A model generated the notes under the pieces. The model ran no database searches, was not told the DNA's origin, and saw nothing but the letters and a program-made list of their open reading frames with translations. Shown here in pieces: positions 11,875 through 23,141 of a DNA stretch of 64,000 bases (within the stretch, counting starts at the first letter, position 1; each line of letters begins with the position of its first letter). This stretch comes from Falciphora oryzae (lineage: Eukaryota; Ascomycota; Sordariomycetes; Magnaporthales; Magnaporthaceae), in NCBI GenBank assembly GCA_000733355.1, contig JNVV01000001.1, positions 4,427,950 through 4,491,949 on the forward strand, read 5' to 3'. The translations under genes and the position numbers were made by a program.

Positions 11875-13311
11875 CTTTGCAATGATTAAATTAGGATTGT
11901 GGGGGTTCCAAGGCTGGAGGTTACGCAGGAGGGCGAGGGGAAGGCGTGGTCTGGGAGCGAAACACGGGTGATTTTATATAAAGAGCACGAAAGCGGATTC
12001 ACTCGGCGGTCGCACGGAGTGGCTGTTGGCCAGCTCAATTCAACACCGCTCGTGGCGCGGTTGTTCCTAATTTTATTTTCCTCTTTGTGGTGCCGATCCA
12101 GAAAACAGCCTTGGCTGGGCCTCACAGCCTTCTGGAATAAGCTCAGTTGTGTAGGCAGGTGGGCAGCTTACAATATCAAGTGGGAAAGAACGCATCTTCA
12201 ATGGCGGGCGGCTCAGACGAATTCAGTGTTAGAAGGATGCGGCGGAACGCACCTGCGCAATCGGACTTCACCAGTTCTACCAGTTTTTTTTTTCCTCACG
12301 CGAAAGAAATAGGAGCTAAAAAGGATTTCACTAACCTCGACACGCCGACCGACTTTTACTTCACTTTTTACCTTATAATCACTAAAGTCAGATCTCTCAA
12401 AATTTCCTCAATATCCTCGCCCTCACTTTGTGGTGGTGTGAGTCGCCAATGCCCTCTGCGCCTTTCAAAAGAGGACTTCGGGCTTTCGGGGAGATTGGGC
12501 CGCTCGGGCCCAACCAGCCCCCAGCACTGGTGGGCGGGCACGGCGGCTTGGACTCGTCGCGTGTACCTCGTACTTCGTACTTGGGAGGTGTGCGACTGTC
12601 ACGGGACCGAGCCTGGAGCACCTGTATTTAGCCAGAGATCCGCCGTCCCCCAACGAGGCCTGTGGACTTTCCTCCTTCGTGCAACAAGATCTTCAACCTT
12701 GTACCCAGCTGCAGCGCCGTGACATCGTGCTTCGTTCCGCACACGCAGCGCATGGCAACGAACGACGTTCCACGACTCACACAGGCATCGACATTGGTAC
12801 GCATAGGCTCCTTCTTTCGGATGATACCGATCACTTGTTGGCGCTGTCAGCAGGAGAGAAATAAGAAAGGATTATATGGTCCGATACAGTCCCATGCCAG
12901 AAGGCATGACAAACAGAAGCAGAACCGTTATTTGAAAGAAACCTGATCGTCCATTTTACCATGGCCCCTTGCGGCCACCCACTACATGGCCCATTTTCCC
13001 TCCCTTTTCTCCCGGACAAGATTGCGTCCGACCTCATAACTAAACCAAATAGGTTTCACGTTTTCCAAACCAAGCACGGCCATATTCGCTTCCCAACTAT
13101 ACCAAAAGCTCCGTCGAAACGCAGTTATAAAAAGAAAAATGGAAGAAAAGAAAACGTTTGTGTACTGCTGTTGCGGCCTTTTTGGAGCCTTGCATACTCT
13201 CGTATATGACGGTTTGCACGCCCGCCCTTCCTGCTTCGTTACACCCACGAAGGCTTATATCTCGGGTTCGTGTTCTTATATACCAGGGAGGATACCACGT
13301 ACCCGGTCATA
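11875..13311. other. Intergenic region
   Basis: It contains the NUDIX promoter and then sequence with no supported gene; frames are short, mutually overlapping and show no recognisable motif. Confidence 0.5.
11973..11980 (-). promoter_or_regulatory. TATA-like box for the NUDIX gene
   Basis: On the minus strand it reads TATATAAA, about 100 bp upstream of the ATG at 11874. Confidence 0.5.
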
Positions 13312-13689
13312 TCAGTTGGAGCTCGAGCAGGTTCCACCAGCACCCTTGCTTGGCAGGGCGTTGATGTCCCCGAGGGTGGAGCGACGGGAAGGGGCAGCGT
13401 TACCTTTCTTGACGAGTGTTGGATGCAGCTTAGCATCACGACATGCGGCTTCCGTGCCGGTGTGCAAGTGCTCACACAGGCGACCTGGTCTCTGGTTCGA
13501 CAGGATGTATCCTCGCGTCGATGTGCCCCTAAGGGACAGGTGGACGGGCTGCTGCTCGGTCGAGCCGGACGTGGCGTGGTTGGTGGACGGGACAGGGGCA
13601 GGGGCTCTGGAGGTGTTGTGGCCCTGGCGCACCTGGCCGATGTTGTTGAAGGGAGAAGATCCGGTCGGCTCGGCGAGCCAGCGGTCCAT
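13312..13689 (-). CDS. Uncharacterised small protein, 5' structure unresolved
   Basis: From the ATG at 13689 the frame encodes 125 residues. Third codon positions are strongly G/C, and this bias continues upstream in the same frame to a TTTTCCAG acceptor-like site near 13838, so the true protein is probably longer. No ATG could be connected upstream by a good splice pair. A different frame that starts at the first ATG of the transcript (13802) runs 187 codons with a Pro/Arg/Ser-rich product but loses the codon bias after about ten codons. A TATAAAT on the minus strand near 13985 fits a promoter. No family is recognised. Confidence 0.35.
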   Translation of the reverse strand: MDRWLAEPTGSSPFNNIGQVRQGHNTSRAPAPVPSTNHATSGSTEQQPVHLSLRGTSTRGYILSNQRPGRLCEHLHTGTEAACRDAKLHPTLVKKGNAAPSRRSTLGDINALPSKGAGGTCSSSN

Positions 13690-15244
13690 GAGGTTGGCGG
13701 CAGCATCAGTGTCGGCCGACGACTGCGCGCCTTGCCAGGTCTGGGTCCCCCAGGTCCGGGGGACGCCCTGCCAGGTGCCCGGGCGCTGCTGTTGTCCGAC
13801 ATGGCTCAGGCTACTTGGTGGCGGGAGGGGATGGTGTCTGGAAAAGGAGGAGGATGGGGTCCAAGGTAGAGGGGTGTGTATGTTCAGGGGCGGCTTGCTT
13901 TTGGTAGGACAGATGGCGAGTAGTAGAGGGTAAGTTGAGGAGGCGTGCTGATCGTGGCCGATGCTGGCTGGGGACGTCTGGATTTATAGGCAAGAGAACA
14001 GAACGGAGCAGATATAAAGGAAGCGGGATGGTTAAAGGATGTAGCCCAGCCCACGGGGGATCGAGTTCCAACATGGAGCGAATTCATGACAGGTGCCCAC
14101 CCCCTGCCAGAGTGATACCATGATTACGATGGCGTAGACCAGACATCCTAGACGCCTCCTGGTCCGCCACGGCCACTGCACAAGTTCCAATACCCAAGCC
14201 CAGTAGTCCCGAACACAGCGAATGCGAAACTTCAAGTGCGGGAAAAGTTCCTGCGCAGTAAATTGATGGTTGTGTGACTTCTGGTGCCTGCACCTTACAT
14301 GTCAGGTACCTGACTGTGGTTTTCAACATTCTGCGCCGAGAAACCGACCCAAAGCAGGCGTCCCGTTCGATGGTCCGCCAACGCGTAGGGCTGGTCCGCC
14401 AACGTGTAGGGCTGGTCCGCCAGGCGAAGCTGGGATCAGGTGTGCAGGGCTGGTCCGCCAAGCAAAGCTGGGATCAGACGCGTAGGGCTGGTCCGCCAAA
14501 CGAAGCTTGGACCAGACGTGTAGGGCAGGCTGGTCGTGGCCATCGATGGAATGGTTGGTCAACAGGCGCAGACGCACCACGCTTGCCCAAGAAGAGAAGC
14601 TTTGTGGGTTCCTCACACCGAGGTCGGTCGATGGATCTCCCCTCTCGTCTCCTCTCGCTTTTCCCGCTGCATGCATGCACTGGCAGTTAGCACAGTGTTG
14701 GCCGTGTTATCCTCGGCACAGAAGTGTGCGCACTACGTAGGTGTCTAGGGTAAATAAGTACCCGGCCTCAGGTTGCGCTCTAGCTAGGGCGCCCTGGTAG
14801 CGGGCCTGGGGGTTCGAACAGGGGGTTGTGAGGACGCGCTGAGGTGCTGGAGAGGAATGTGCCTTTTTTTACAGGGGCTGGAATCCAACCTGATTGAAGA
14901 TAGCGCAGTGGAGCAGTAGTGGAGCAGGTACCTGAGGGTGGGTGGTTATTTCAAGACGCCAGCAGGCCAGCTCTGTAGCATGGGGGTAAGATGGTGTGCG
15001 TGGTGTGGTAAACTGTTCGAACTAGAGTGCTAGGTGGGCGGTAAATGGTGCGCACAGCGTTGACCGTGTTAATCCAAGGCGCAAAACGGTGTGCTCCACT
15101 GGCATTGTGGCACGGGAGAGGCCACGCGCCGCCGCAGGCCCACTCAATTGGGAGGGCCAGACCGCAACTGATTTTCCACTCCACTTCTCAATGGCACATG
15201 CATCGAAATTGATCTCGTTTCGTTGACTCTTCGCGGAAAGTTCC
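13690..15244. other. Intergenic region with tandem repeats
   Basis: Apart from a possible upstream exon of the small gene at 13.3-13.7 kb and the repeat patch at 14372-14526, nothing coding is supported. Confidence 0.5.
14372..14526. repeat. Minisatellite, 38-bp unit with shortened copies
   Basis: Five tandem copies start with GGTCCGCCA and end with TAGGGCT or a close variant. Three are 37-38 bp; the first two are about 20 bp and lack the middle GAAGCTGGGATCAG part, as expected from slippage or unequal exchange. Confidence 0.85.
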
Positions 15245-17550
15245 TCAAATCCGCCACGCAGCCAGCACTCCCGACCGATTGCCAGGAACTAGCACCTCCA
15301 AAGGCCGTGCCATATCAAGCCCGTGCCCCCAAGTTTTTGGCTTCTCCTGCTCTCGCGCTTCCTCCATAGTCAGCTTCCTCTGGTCCATGTTGAAGACCGA
15401 GATGTTGTCCAAATCATACCCGGCAGGCGCCATCAGCAAGCGGTTGAACCACGCTCCACTCCAACACGACGTCTCAACCACTACCAAGAATTTGACCCGG
15501 AGCAGCCCTCCTCCGCGGTTGAGGGCACCGACGATGCGTGCGAGCCGGTCCATGGCGGCCGTGACCGTGCCCTGCTCCTCGCAGTAGTCCAGCCTGTCCA
15601 GCACCACGTATAGCGTCTCACGCTGAGCCAGCATGGGTCCATAGCTCTGCAAAACCGCCTCCAGGAGCTCCAGCAGCGAATCTAGCGGCCACCTCCCCTC
15701 TTGCTCTTTCCCCTTGACCGCAAGCGTCCTCTCGCGCTCCTTGACAAGCGTTCCCAATCGTTCCGTGTCTTTAGTATTAACCATTTTCCCGCACTCCTTG
15801 TCCTCAATCTTGAGCGCCCTCCGGAAATCGTGTTCGCTCCGCCTGAGCACCTCGGGCTTGGCGCTTATAATCTGGAGAATGACAGACACGAGCGCCTCGG
15901 CTGCGTCGTATTTTGTCCCATCGAGATCCGGCGAACACGAAAAGAAGGCCGGCGTGCTGGCGCCCCCTCCCGCAGCGGTGGCCGCGGATGCCGCGTAAAC
16001 GGCAAACGGCGAGAGCCAGCAATGCGCGTGCCCCCCGTGTCGCCTGCCGCTGGGGCTTGTGGCGCCGCCCACGAAGAGCGCCGAGCTGGCAGCCGACCCC
16101 TGCCACTTTTCCCAAACATCGGCCACCAGGTCTCGGTGCGCCTGGACGTAAATCGTGCACGGCGTCCGCGGGCTGAAGGGCAGGTCCGGGAAGACCTGTT
16201 TTAGAGCGTCCCGGACGCTGTCGACACTGGCTCCAGGCCCGTGAAGCGGGCTAAAGCCGAGCAGCTCCTCGAAGCCTTTCAGTCGCCGCGCGTCGTCTTC
16301 CCTGTCCCTCTCCTCGGCGCGACGCCGCGACGCCTCGAGGAGCTCGTTGAGCCGGTCGTTCTGTGCTGCTAAGCTTTGGCGCGCCAGGTCCGCCTTGACG
16401 TTTTCTCCTAGGAGCTGGGCGTTCTGGGTCTTGAGAAGGTCGTACGAGGCCTCGGCGGCCTCGGCTCGAGCCTTCAGTTCTTCTATGTGCCTCGCGGAGA
16501 CTGTGACGGTGTCTTGGATCTTTTCGGTGGACTTCGAGCTCTGGTGGACGCGCTCATGCAGCCGGTACATCGCCTCGGCATTGATCTCGGCCAGGGTGCG
16601 GTGGATCTCAGCAGCGGTGCCGTCGAAAGGTATGCCGAGGATGGGTATTACTGCCCGGAGGATTCTTGCTGCGCGAGCGTTGTCCCTCCCGTGTCAGCCA
16701 GTGCTAATGCTATCGCAAGCGGGCCTACTTACTCCACGAGCTGATCAGGTACTTGGTCGCCTGGCGCGAGAAAATGATGACTTGCGCGTACGCGTTGGCG
16801 ACGAGCCTCTTCATTGACGTGTTCGGGTATATAAGTTCCCACGTCTCGAGCCGAGGCAGCGACTTGCTTAGCTGGTCGAAGATCTCGACAACTCTGGCGT
16901 CGTTGCGCGCCTTTTTGACGACTACCTTGAGGCGGAGGAAAAGTCGGTCAGTCCTTTTGCGTTCACCATGCCCGCCAAAAGTGAGACGAGTAAAAAGTCT
17001 TGCGGAACCCGCGCTTACTGCCAGCAGGATAGACAGCGTCTGGAAGGCAACTGTCCCGTACGGACCGGCCGCGCCGAAGGCCATCTCTATCACGCTTCCG
17101 TATTTCTCGACGAACTCTCCAAGGCTGCTCGCTTGCTTCTGCGTCCATACCCACGCCCTCCTGGCGCCCTTCTGTCGCTTTTCGGCATGCGTCTTGCGCA
17201 GGGCCGAGAGCTGCCGGAGGTGCTGAACCGCCGACTCTCGCCGCCGCAGTGGCTCCTCGCTAGTGGCTGGCGCATTGATCTGGTCCAGCAGCTGCTTCTG
17301 GTCGCTCGCAATACCGGCCGCCGACACGGTAGACTGGACGCTGGCGCAGAAGTCAGGGTGCGTCTGCTCCAGCACTTGGAGCTCTTGTGGCGGCGGTCTG
17401 CAGGATCGAGCCACCTTGTTCAGCGACTCGGCCGGTATCGCGCGTCAAGGAAACAATATGGGAGGCGTGAACTCACGATGCATCCCCGAACCACGGCGCC
17501 CGCGCGGGCCGGGCCGGGCGTTCCACGACTAATCCGTCTTCTTCGTCCAT
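15245..17550 (-). CDS. NACHT/STAND-like fungal protein with DUF7708-type N-terminus, no P-loop
   Basis: Four exons, complement(17477-17550, 17019-17397, 16733-16925, 15245-16668), give 689 residues starting MDEEDGLVVE. Residues ~85-215 (WVWTQKQASSLGEFVEKYGS, KKARNDARVVEIFDQLSKSLPRLE, LVANAYAQVIIFSRQATKYL) resemble the DUF7708 module that precedes NACHT domains in many fungal NLR-like proteins. A charged coiled-coil-like stretch follows (~255-340). The C-terminal half keeps a Walker-B-like TLYVVLDRLDYCEE near residue 565-575, but where a GxxxxGKT would be expected there is only a Gly/Ser/His-rich low-complexity segment. No repeat domain follows. The third intron-exon junction was chosen by GTAAGT/GCAG and phase. 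Function is unknown; the gene is divergent to the AAA+ gene at 18289. Confidence 0.82.
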
Positions 17551-18288
17551 CTAGTTGCGGCCCCCAAGTCTTAACGTCGACGTGTGGACCCTTTCTTCAA
17601 TGTTATAGGCTTTGTCAACGTTGGAGAGAACAATGCTGGCCGTGCAGCTCAAGAGTGCAAAATCTTGGGGGGCGGGAGGTCTGCACCATGCTGTCGGTCT
17701 TATCAAGCTATAAGTCCCTATCCCCGCAGTTTTTGGGTGCATTGGTAATGCGCAAGGCGCAAAATTGTAACTTGCCTAACCCAACCCGGGTATGCTCCGG
17801 GTATGCTAGCTGCCTAGCGAAGCTTATGATGCGAGTGTATGGCTGGGAGCTTCTCTCGCCAATAGTGTTGGTGTGATGACTGCAGGCTTGGGTACCATTG
17901 GAGGGGTGGGGCCGGGCTATGTTTCAAATTAGGGGCCCAGCTGACGATGGGGGGCCTAGCTGACGATGGGGGGCCTAGCTGACGATGGGGGGCCTAGCTG
18001 ACGATGGGGGGCCTCAACCGGACCCATACCAAATCGGTGGTCAGGCTGTGGTTTCTCAAGAAACAGAGTCGGGCCTACGGGGTATGTCAAATCCGGGGTT
18101 AGCCCATGCTTCCTCGAGGGGTAGGAGGGGGTTTGGTGAAAGATATAAGAGGAGAAATGGCGGGGCCCTTTCCATGAGGTGGAAAACAAGGCCTCGGAGG
18201 CCAACTTCTTTTTGGCATTCAGAGTCCATCTTCCTTCTACCCTTACAAGAGCTTTGCTGAGGAGCTACTTGTTCGTGTGGCGGCCACA
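17551..18288. promoter_or_regulatory. Divergent promoter region between the STAND-like and AAA+ genes
   Basis: 738 bp separate two start codons that face away from each other, so both promoters must lie here. The region contains a 4-copy 19-bp tandem repeat (17934-18009) and a GATATAAG TATA-like element about 150 bp upstream of the AAA+ ATG. Confidence 0.6.
17934..18009. repeat. 19-bp tandem repeat, 4 copies
   Basis: Consecutive copies occupy 17934-17952, 17953-17971, 17972-17990 and 17991-18009. The unit reads GGCCTAGCTGACGATGGGG; the first copy differs by one base. Confidence 0.95.
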
Positions 18289-20584
18289 ATGGCAAACTCA
18301 TCCGAGGAGAAAGTCCCTGCCCTCCAGGACAAGTACATCGAGTTGCTGGAGAAGCGCATCAGCCAGCTCGAGGCAGCCATCAGCAAGGACACGGGCTCAG
18401 AAGCCGACACCGACAAGAAAGATGAGCCTGACAAGCCGGGGGCCGAAGCCAAACCTAGCGGGCGATACTTGACCGCTCTGCGCTCTTGGGACCGTGTGAC
18501 CGCTTCCTTCAAGGACGAGATAGTGGCCGAGACCGTCTCCAAGCAGGACGAGAACAAAGACATTGCCTACATCTTCCGGCGCGTGGTCAAGGACCTCAGT
18601 GATGGCATCAAGCGCGCTTATAGCGAGATCGAGATCGTATCGCCAGAACTCACCGGGGTGCTCAAACGTGTCATCGACTCAAAGTACCCGGGAATTAACC
18701 TTGACGGCGAAAAGATCTATATGGAAGCGCCCTTCCCGGCTCTGGTTCACTACTGGGACAAACTCAAAGTGGAGGCAGCCCGCGACGCCGAGAGCCAGGT
18801 GTGCAAGGACCTGGTCCATCTGTTGAACAAGATCGAGCATTGCGACGAGCTCCTGGACTACTTCAAGACGCGCGATGCCAACATTTCCAGCAGGGTTGTG
18901 ACCTTTGACACGGCGTGGACCGTCTTCGCGCCCAAAGATCTGATTGTAGTCAAGACTTTCATGAACACGCCGCAGCTCCTCCAGCTCAGCACCTCGCCTT
19001 TGCCGTCCCTGTGGGCCAAGGAGAGGGACCGAAGATATGGGCTGTGGTTCAGCGCCTGGTGCTGGGACTTTGACGGCAAAGAAATGGTCAAGGTTAACTA
19101 CGTCCTGAAGCTGGTGGACTTTAGGGGCACCAAGCAGGTCAGCGAGCTGGACTATTACCCGCTCGAGTACCACCCGGGCTCGGCGGAGCTCAAGGAGCAG
19201 GTGCTGAAGCGGACGAAAAAGTACCTGGACGCGACGCTGTTCTGCAAGCAGGGCCAGGGCATGCTGCGGCAGTACGACGGCGAGGCGTACGTGGTGCGCA
19301 GCAAGATCGTGTCGCCGTCGCCCGCGGAGGAGAGCGACGACGAGGGGGCGGACGATGGGGACGATGGGCGCAAGGGGAAGCTGATGAACGTCAAGGGGGA
19401 GATAATTTCTGACGCATACGCGTTTGTGCAGTTTGGTAAGCTTGACTATCTGCAGGGAAGAAGGAGAAATGCTGACCACTGGCACTGCTCTTTCCACAGC
19501 ATCGCCAAACTTCCGCATGCACCCTCTAGGCAAACTCTTGGACGACAATGTCGAAGCTCCGACGGAAACCGAAGCCTTCTTCCGGGGCATCCACCCGTCC
19601 AACCTCGAGCGCAAAATGGCTGAATTCCCAAACGACTTTCTGATAGTCCCCTCGCGTATTCTGGGCTGGGCTACCAAGGAAAAGGCTTGGGCGCAGTTTT
19701 TTGTCGACTACACTTCGGCGCCGCAGGGCAAGCGGGTTAATAAATTCAACGACGAGTTGCAGCTGCCAAAGGAGTATAAGGACCTCATCCTCGCCCTTGT
19801 CGCCTCTCACGAGGAGGGCCTGCACGAGGGCCACCTCCACGACATCAAGGCGGACAAGGGCCAGGGTCTGGTGCTGCTGTTCCACGGCCCGCCGGGCGTC
19901 GGCAAGACGCTGACGGCCGAGACCATCGCCGAGGCCACGGGAAAGCCGCTGTTCGTCGTGTCCGTCGCCGAGGTCGGGCTGGACGCGAGCCGGGCCGAGC
20001 GCAACCTCAACAAGCTCTTCAACCTGGCCACGCGCTGGGAGTCGGTGCTGCTGATCGACGAGGCCGACGTCTTCCTCGAGACGCGCGACGAGCACGCCGA
20101 CGTGGGGCGCAACGCCCTCGTCTCGGTCCTCCTGCGCGTGCTCGAGTACTACAAGGGCATCATCATCCTGACCACCAACCGCATCAAGACCATCGACATC
20201 GCCGTCATCTCGCGCATCCACCTCGCCATCCGCTACGAGGATCTCGACAAGGACCAGATCATGAGGATCTTTTCCTTTTTCCTTGACCAGCTCGAGAAGC
20301 GCCAGCCGACGTGGATCAAGGAGAGGCACGAAATCGACCACTTCATCGCCACATACGCGCATCACTACAACCTGAACGGGCGGCAGATTAGGAATGTTGT
20401 CAGCTCCGCCGTGGCCACCGCGCGCCACCAGTTGCAGATAGGTGACGGGGATGGGAAGCTGACGGTCAAGGAGCTGACCATGGTGCTGGAGATGACCAAG
20501 GCATTCCAGGAGGATCTCAAGGAGCATGTTAGGAACATACGTGGCGCTAACGAGGCCGTAGGGGCCCCGAAGCGCCGTTACTAG
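18289..20584 (+). CDS. AAA+ ATPase of the fungal DUF7025-AAA type
   Basis: Two exons, 18289-19435 and 19500-20584, phase 1, give 743 residues. The N-terminus has a short coiled-coil-like stretch (YIELLEKRISQLEAAI), followed by a region with VVTFDTAWTVFAPKDLIVV that is characteristic of the DUF7025 domain in this family, and an acidic linker (~365). The ATPase core has Walker A GPPGVGKT (~512-519), Walker B VLLIDEADVFLE (~564-575), a TTNR motif and an arginine-containing ISRIHLAIRY segment, then an AAA lid. All catalytic motifs are intact. Proteins of this type are abundant and uncharacterised in Pezizomycotina. The nearer in-frame ATG at 18289 was preferred because upstream codons lack an ATG. 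Confidence 0.93.
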
Positions 20585-20658
20585 AGTTGTGGCGCATTGT
20601 GCCTCACTTTCCTTCTTTTTGCATTACATTTCCGTCTTTTTGTTTATCGCCCTCTTAT

Positions 20659-22377
20659 CTATACCTCCCAGGCAGTATACCAAGGCTTTCCTGTGTTCAA
20701 TGTCTCCTGGAGTCCGGGATCGAAGCAGTTATCCCACAACCGCATCTTGTGCAGACTCTTCTCGTCCAAGATCTCCGGCAGGCCCCTGACGCCGTCGTAC
20801 GGCACCACGTCGAACTGCCAGTTCGTCCAGCTGACCAGGGCCCGGTCGAGGCCGCGCAGCCGCTCCACACTGCCGTAGATCTCCTCGACGTTGCGCTCCA
20901 GCTGCTGCCGCTCCTCGCCCTCGCTCGCGTCAAAGACCTCAAAAAAGGCCTCCTTGCACGCCGCAGTCGTGCCCCGGTCTATCAGCTACAGGTCGCCCCG
21001 CGGCCCGCCCGTCTCGTCCCCGTTGAGCGCGAGGGCCTGCCCGGGCATGGCCGGCCACTTGACCGACGCGCTCCCGGACGGGCGCAGCAGGCTCAGCTCC
21101 TGGCCCTCGAGGGCGTCGAGCGGCACGAACTGCACCTCGGCCGCGGGCGCGAGCAGGCGCAGCAGGAAGCCGCCGTCCCAGATGGGGCCCATGCCGTCCG
21201 TGGCCGCCAGGAGCCCCTTGTAGTCGGCCGGCAGCTCCATCTCCAGGTGCGCCTCCAGCGCCCCGAGGTCGGCAGCGGAGCACGCCGGGCGGCGCAGCAG
21301 GCCATCGGGCGCCTCGGGCTGCCCCGGCTCGGGCGGCCTCATCCTCTCCAGCTCGCGGTAGGCGCCGTTCTCGAACGAGTTGGCGCTGATGATCCCCGCG
21401 AGCTCCGCGATTGTCTTATCCCGGTACGGCCGCGCGGGGCCCCCGGCGAGGCGCCGCTCCAGCATCTCGACGGCGCGGAGGGCGCCCGCGTGGGCCTGGG
21501 CCGGGCCAACGTCCATCATGCGGAGCACCGTCGAGCTGCCGTCGTCGGCCTCTCTTATAAACAGCCTCTTCTGCCACGCGGCCCTCGAGCACACCAGCAT
21601 CTCGGCCTGCTCGACGAACGTGATCCTGTTGCATATTTGGCCCAGGACGTAGTCGGCGTCCTCATCTTCCCCGTCCAGCCTCAGGAGGATGTCGAGCGCG
21701 ACGGTGAGGCCGGCGGAGCGGTGCGCCTGCATCCACGGGACCGGGTACGTGCCCATGCGCCACCACGAGTTCATGCGCAGGTAGCGCAGGGGAAAGGGCC
21801 CCATCGGGTTGGCGGCGTGCCCGTACATGCCGCGCTCGAACGACTCCTGGATCAGCCGGATCTTGTTGTCCATGCCGACCACGTCGTGTGGGAACACCTT
21901 GTTGACCCCCCGCGTCGCCATTTCGAGCGCCCTGTCCGCCGTCCCCCGGTCGACGGCCCACTCCGGCGCGAACCGGCCCAGCCACGGCTCGCGGCCCGCG
22001 GCCTCGAGCTCCGCGAGACGGGACTCGGTGCGCTCCGACGTGGGAACTCAGTCCGGCCACGGCGCGGTCTCGTGCCAGCAAAAGCGTATGGCGGGCGGCA
22101 GGAAGGTCTTGGCGTCGGGTCCGGCCAGGGGGTCGATGCCGTGCCGGCGGAGAAGTTCTAGTAGCCTTGTGGCGGCGGCGAACTCGCCCGCGACGAGGAG
22201 GCAGACGGCCGTGTCGTTGACCTGCTTCTGGAGCTCGTCCAGGGACCGCGTGTGGGACATGTTGGGCTGGTAGTCGACATGGCGCATGACGAAGTCCAGG
22301 GCTGGGTACGTCCCGGACAGCTTGGGCCGGGGCCGGGGCTGTGGAGCGGCTGGGTCCTCCGTGCCCACGTCGGCCAT
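20659..22377 (-). pseudogene. SMI1/KNR4-domain protein gene interrupted by two in-frame stop codons
   Basis: One reading frame runs from ATG 22377 (MADVGTEDPAAPQ) to TAG 20659-20661, 573 codons, with no frameshift but with TGA at 22048-22050 and TAG at 20986-20988. Codon usage and protein character are unbroken across both stops (before the first CWHETAPWPD, after it TSERTESRLAELEA; after the second LIDRGTTAACKEAFFEVF and a clean ending WYTAWEV). A SMI1/KNR4-like motif, LEAHLEMELPADYKGLLAATDG followed by WDGGFLL, lies at about residue 380. Yeast Knr4 scaffolds cell-wall and calcineurin signalling. No GT-AG pair could remove either stop. Sequencing error or readthrough are alternatives; the antisense open frame over this gene looks like a GC-driven shadow. 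Confidence 0.75.
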
Positions 22378-23141
22378 GGCTGCTGATGAACTGAATCTGA
22401 AGAATAGACAAGGCCTAACCCAAAGAGACCCAAAGCAGAATTCTTGTGCGAAGTTCACTATTACGGTGTTTTGTTCGTCCAGTGGTTCGTCGTTAGGGAG
22501 TAGGAGGGAAAAGAAGCAAGCCGCGGGTATAAATATCAAAACCGCCAAGGCTGCGCCGCGTTTGGACGTCGGAATACATCATTCTGCAGGAACAAATCGC
22601 GCGTGGGTGCCTGATGCGGGGCGAAGGATGTGAAACCCTGGGTCGCGCAAGAAGCAGTGCAACCAACAGACATGATGCTAAGCCCTGCCTGCTGTTGAGG
22701 CGCGGGGTCCCGAGCGGGATACAACCCCTAGTCTAGATCTCTGTACTCAGTACTCTACGTCTGCTTCCTGCCTCTTTTCTCTTCTTCTCTTTTTGACAAA
22801 TCAAACACCTCATATGCCAGGCTGCCATCGTGGCTCCAATAAGATAGGGGTATTCACGTCGGCCACCATGTGAATCATTATCTCTATTGTTCTTGTCCGG
22901 AGCATACCCCTGAGTGGTATGTGATATGTCGACGTGCGGGCGGTTCGTCTTTGACAGCTTGCATTAGCTCTCAGCTATGTGTGCGCCGTGGATAGAACAG
23001 CTCAAAGAAGTTTCTTTGAAATGCCTTCATCATGGATGGAGAAAAGAAGCAAATGAACAGGACAAAAAGAAGAAGCGGTCAGCAAAAACACCCGTATCGA
23101 CAGTATGAGACTATGCCGGCGTGACGGTCTACATAAGGGGC
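22378..23141. other. Intergenic region
   Basis: Upstream flank of the SMI1/KNR4 pseudogene and of the small membrane protein gene. No other coding potential was seen. Confidence 0.5.

Noticed and set aside
13239..13802. 187-codon frame from the first ATG of the 13-kb transcript
   Set aside because: Third-position bias favours a different frame (13312-13689 and upstream); reported there instead.
22040..22060. Intron or programmed readthrough explaining the internal TGA of the SMI1/KNR4 gene
   Set aside because: No GT-AG pair removes it and the downstream bases do not match the UGA-CUA readthrough context; left as alternatives only.
20587..22161. 524-codon open frame on the plus strand
   Set aside because: Antisense to the SMI1/KNR4 frame. 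The minus-strand frame has a recognisable domain and proper codon bias, so this one is treated as a shadow even though the minus frame is broken.
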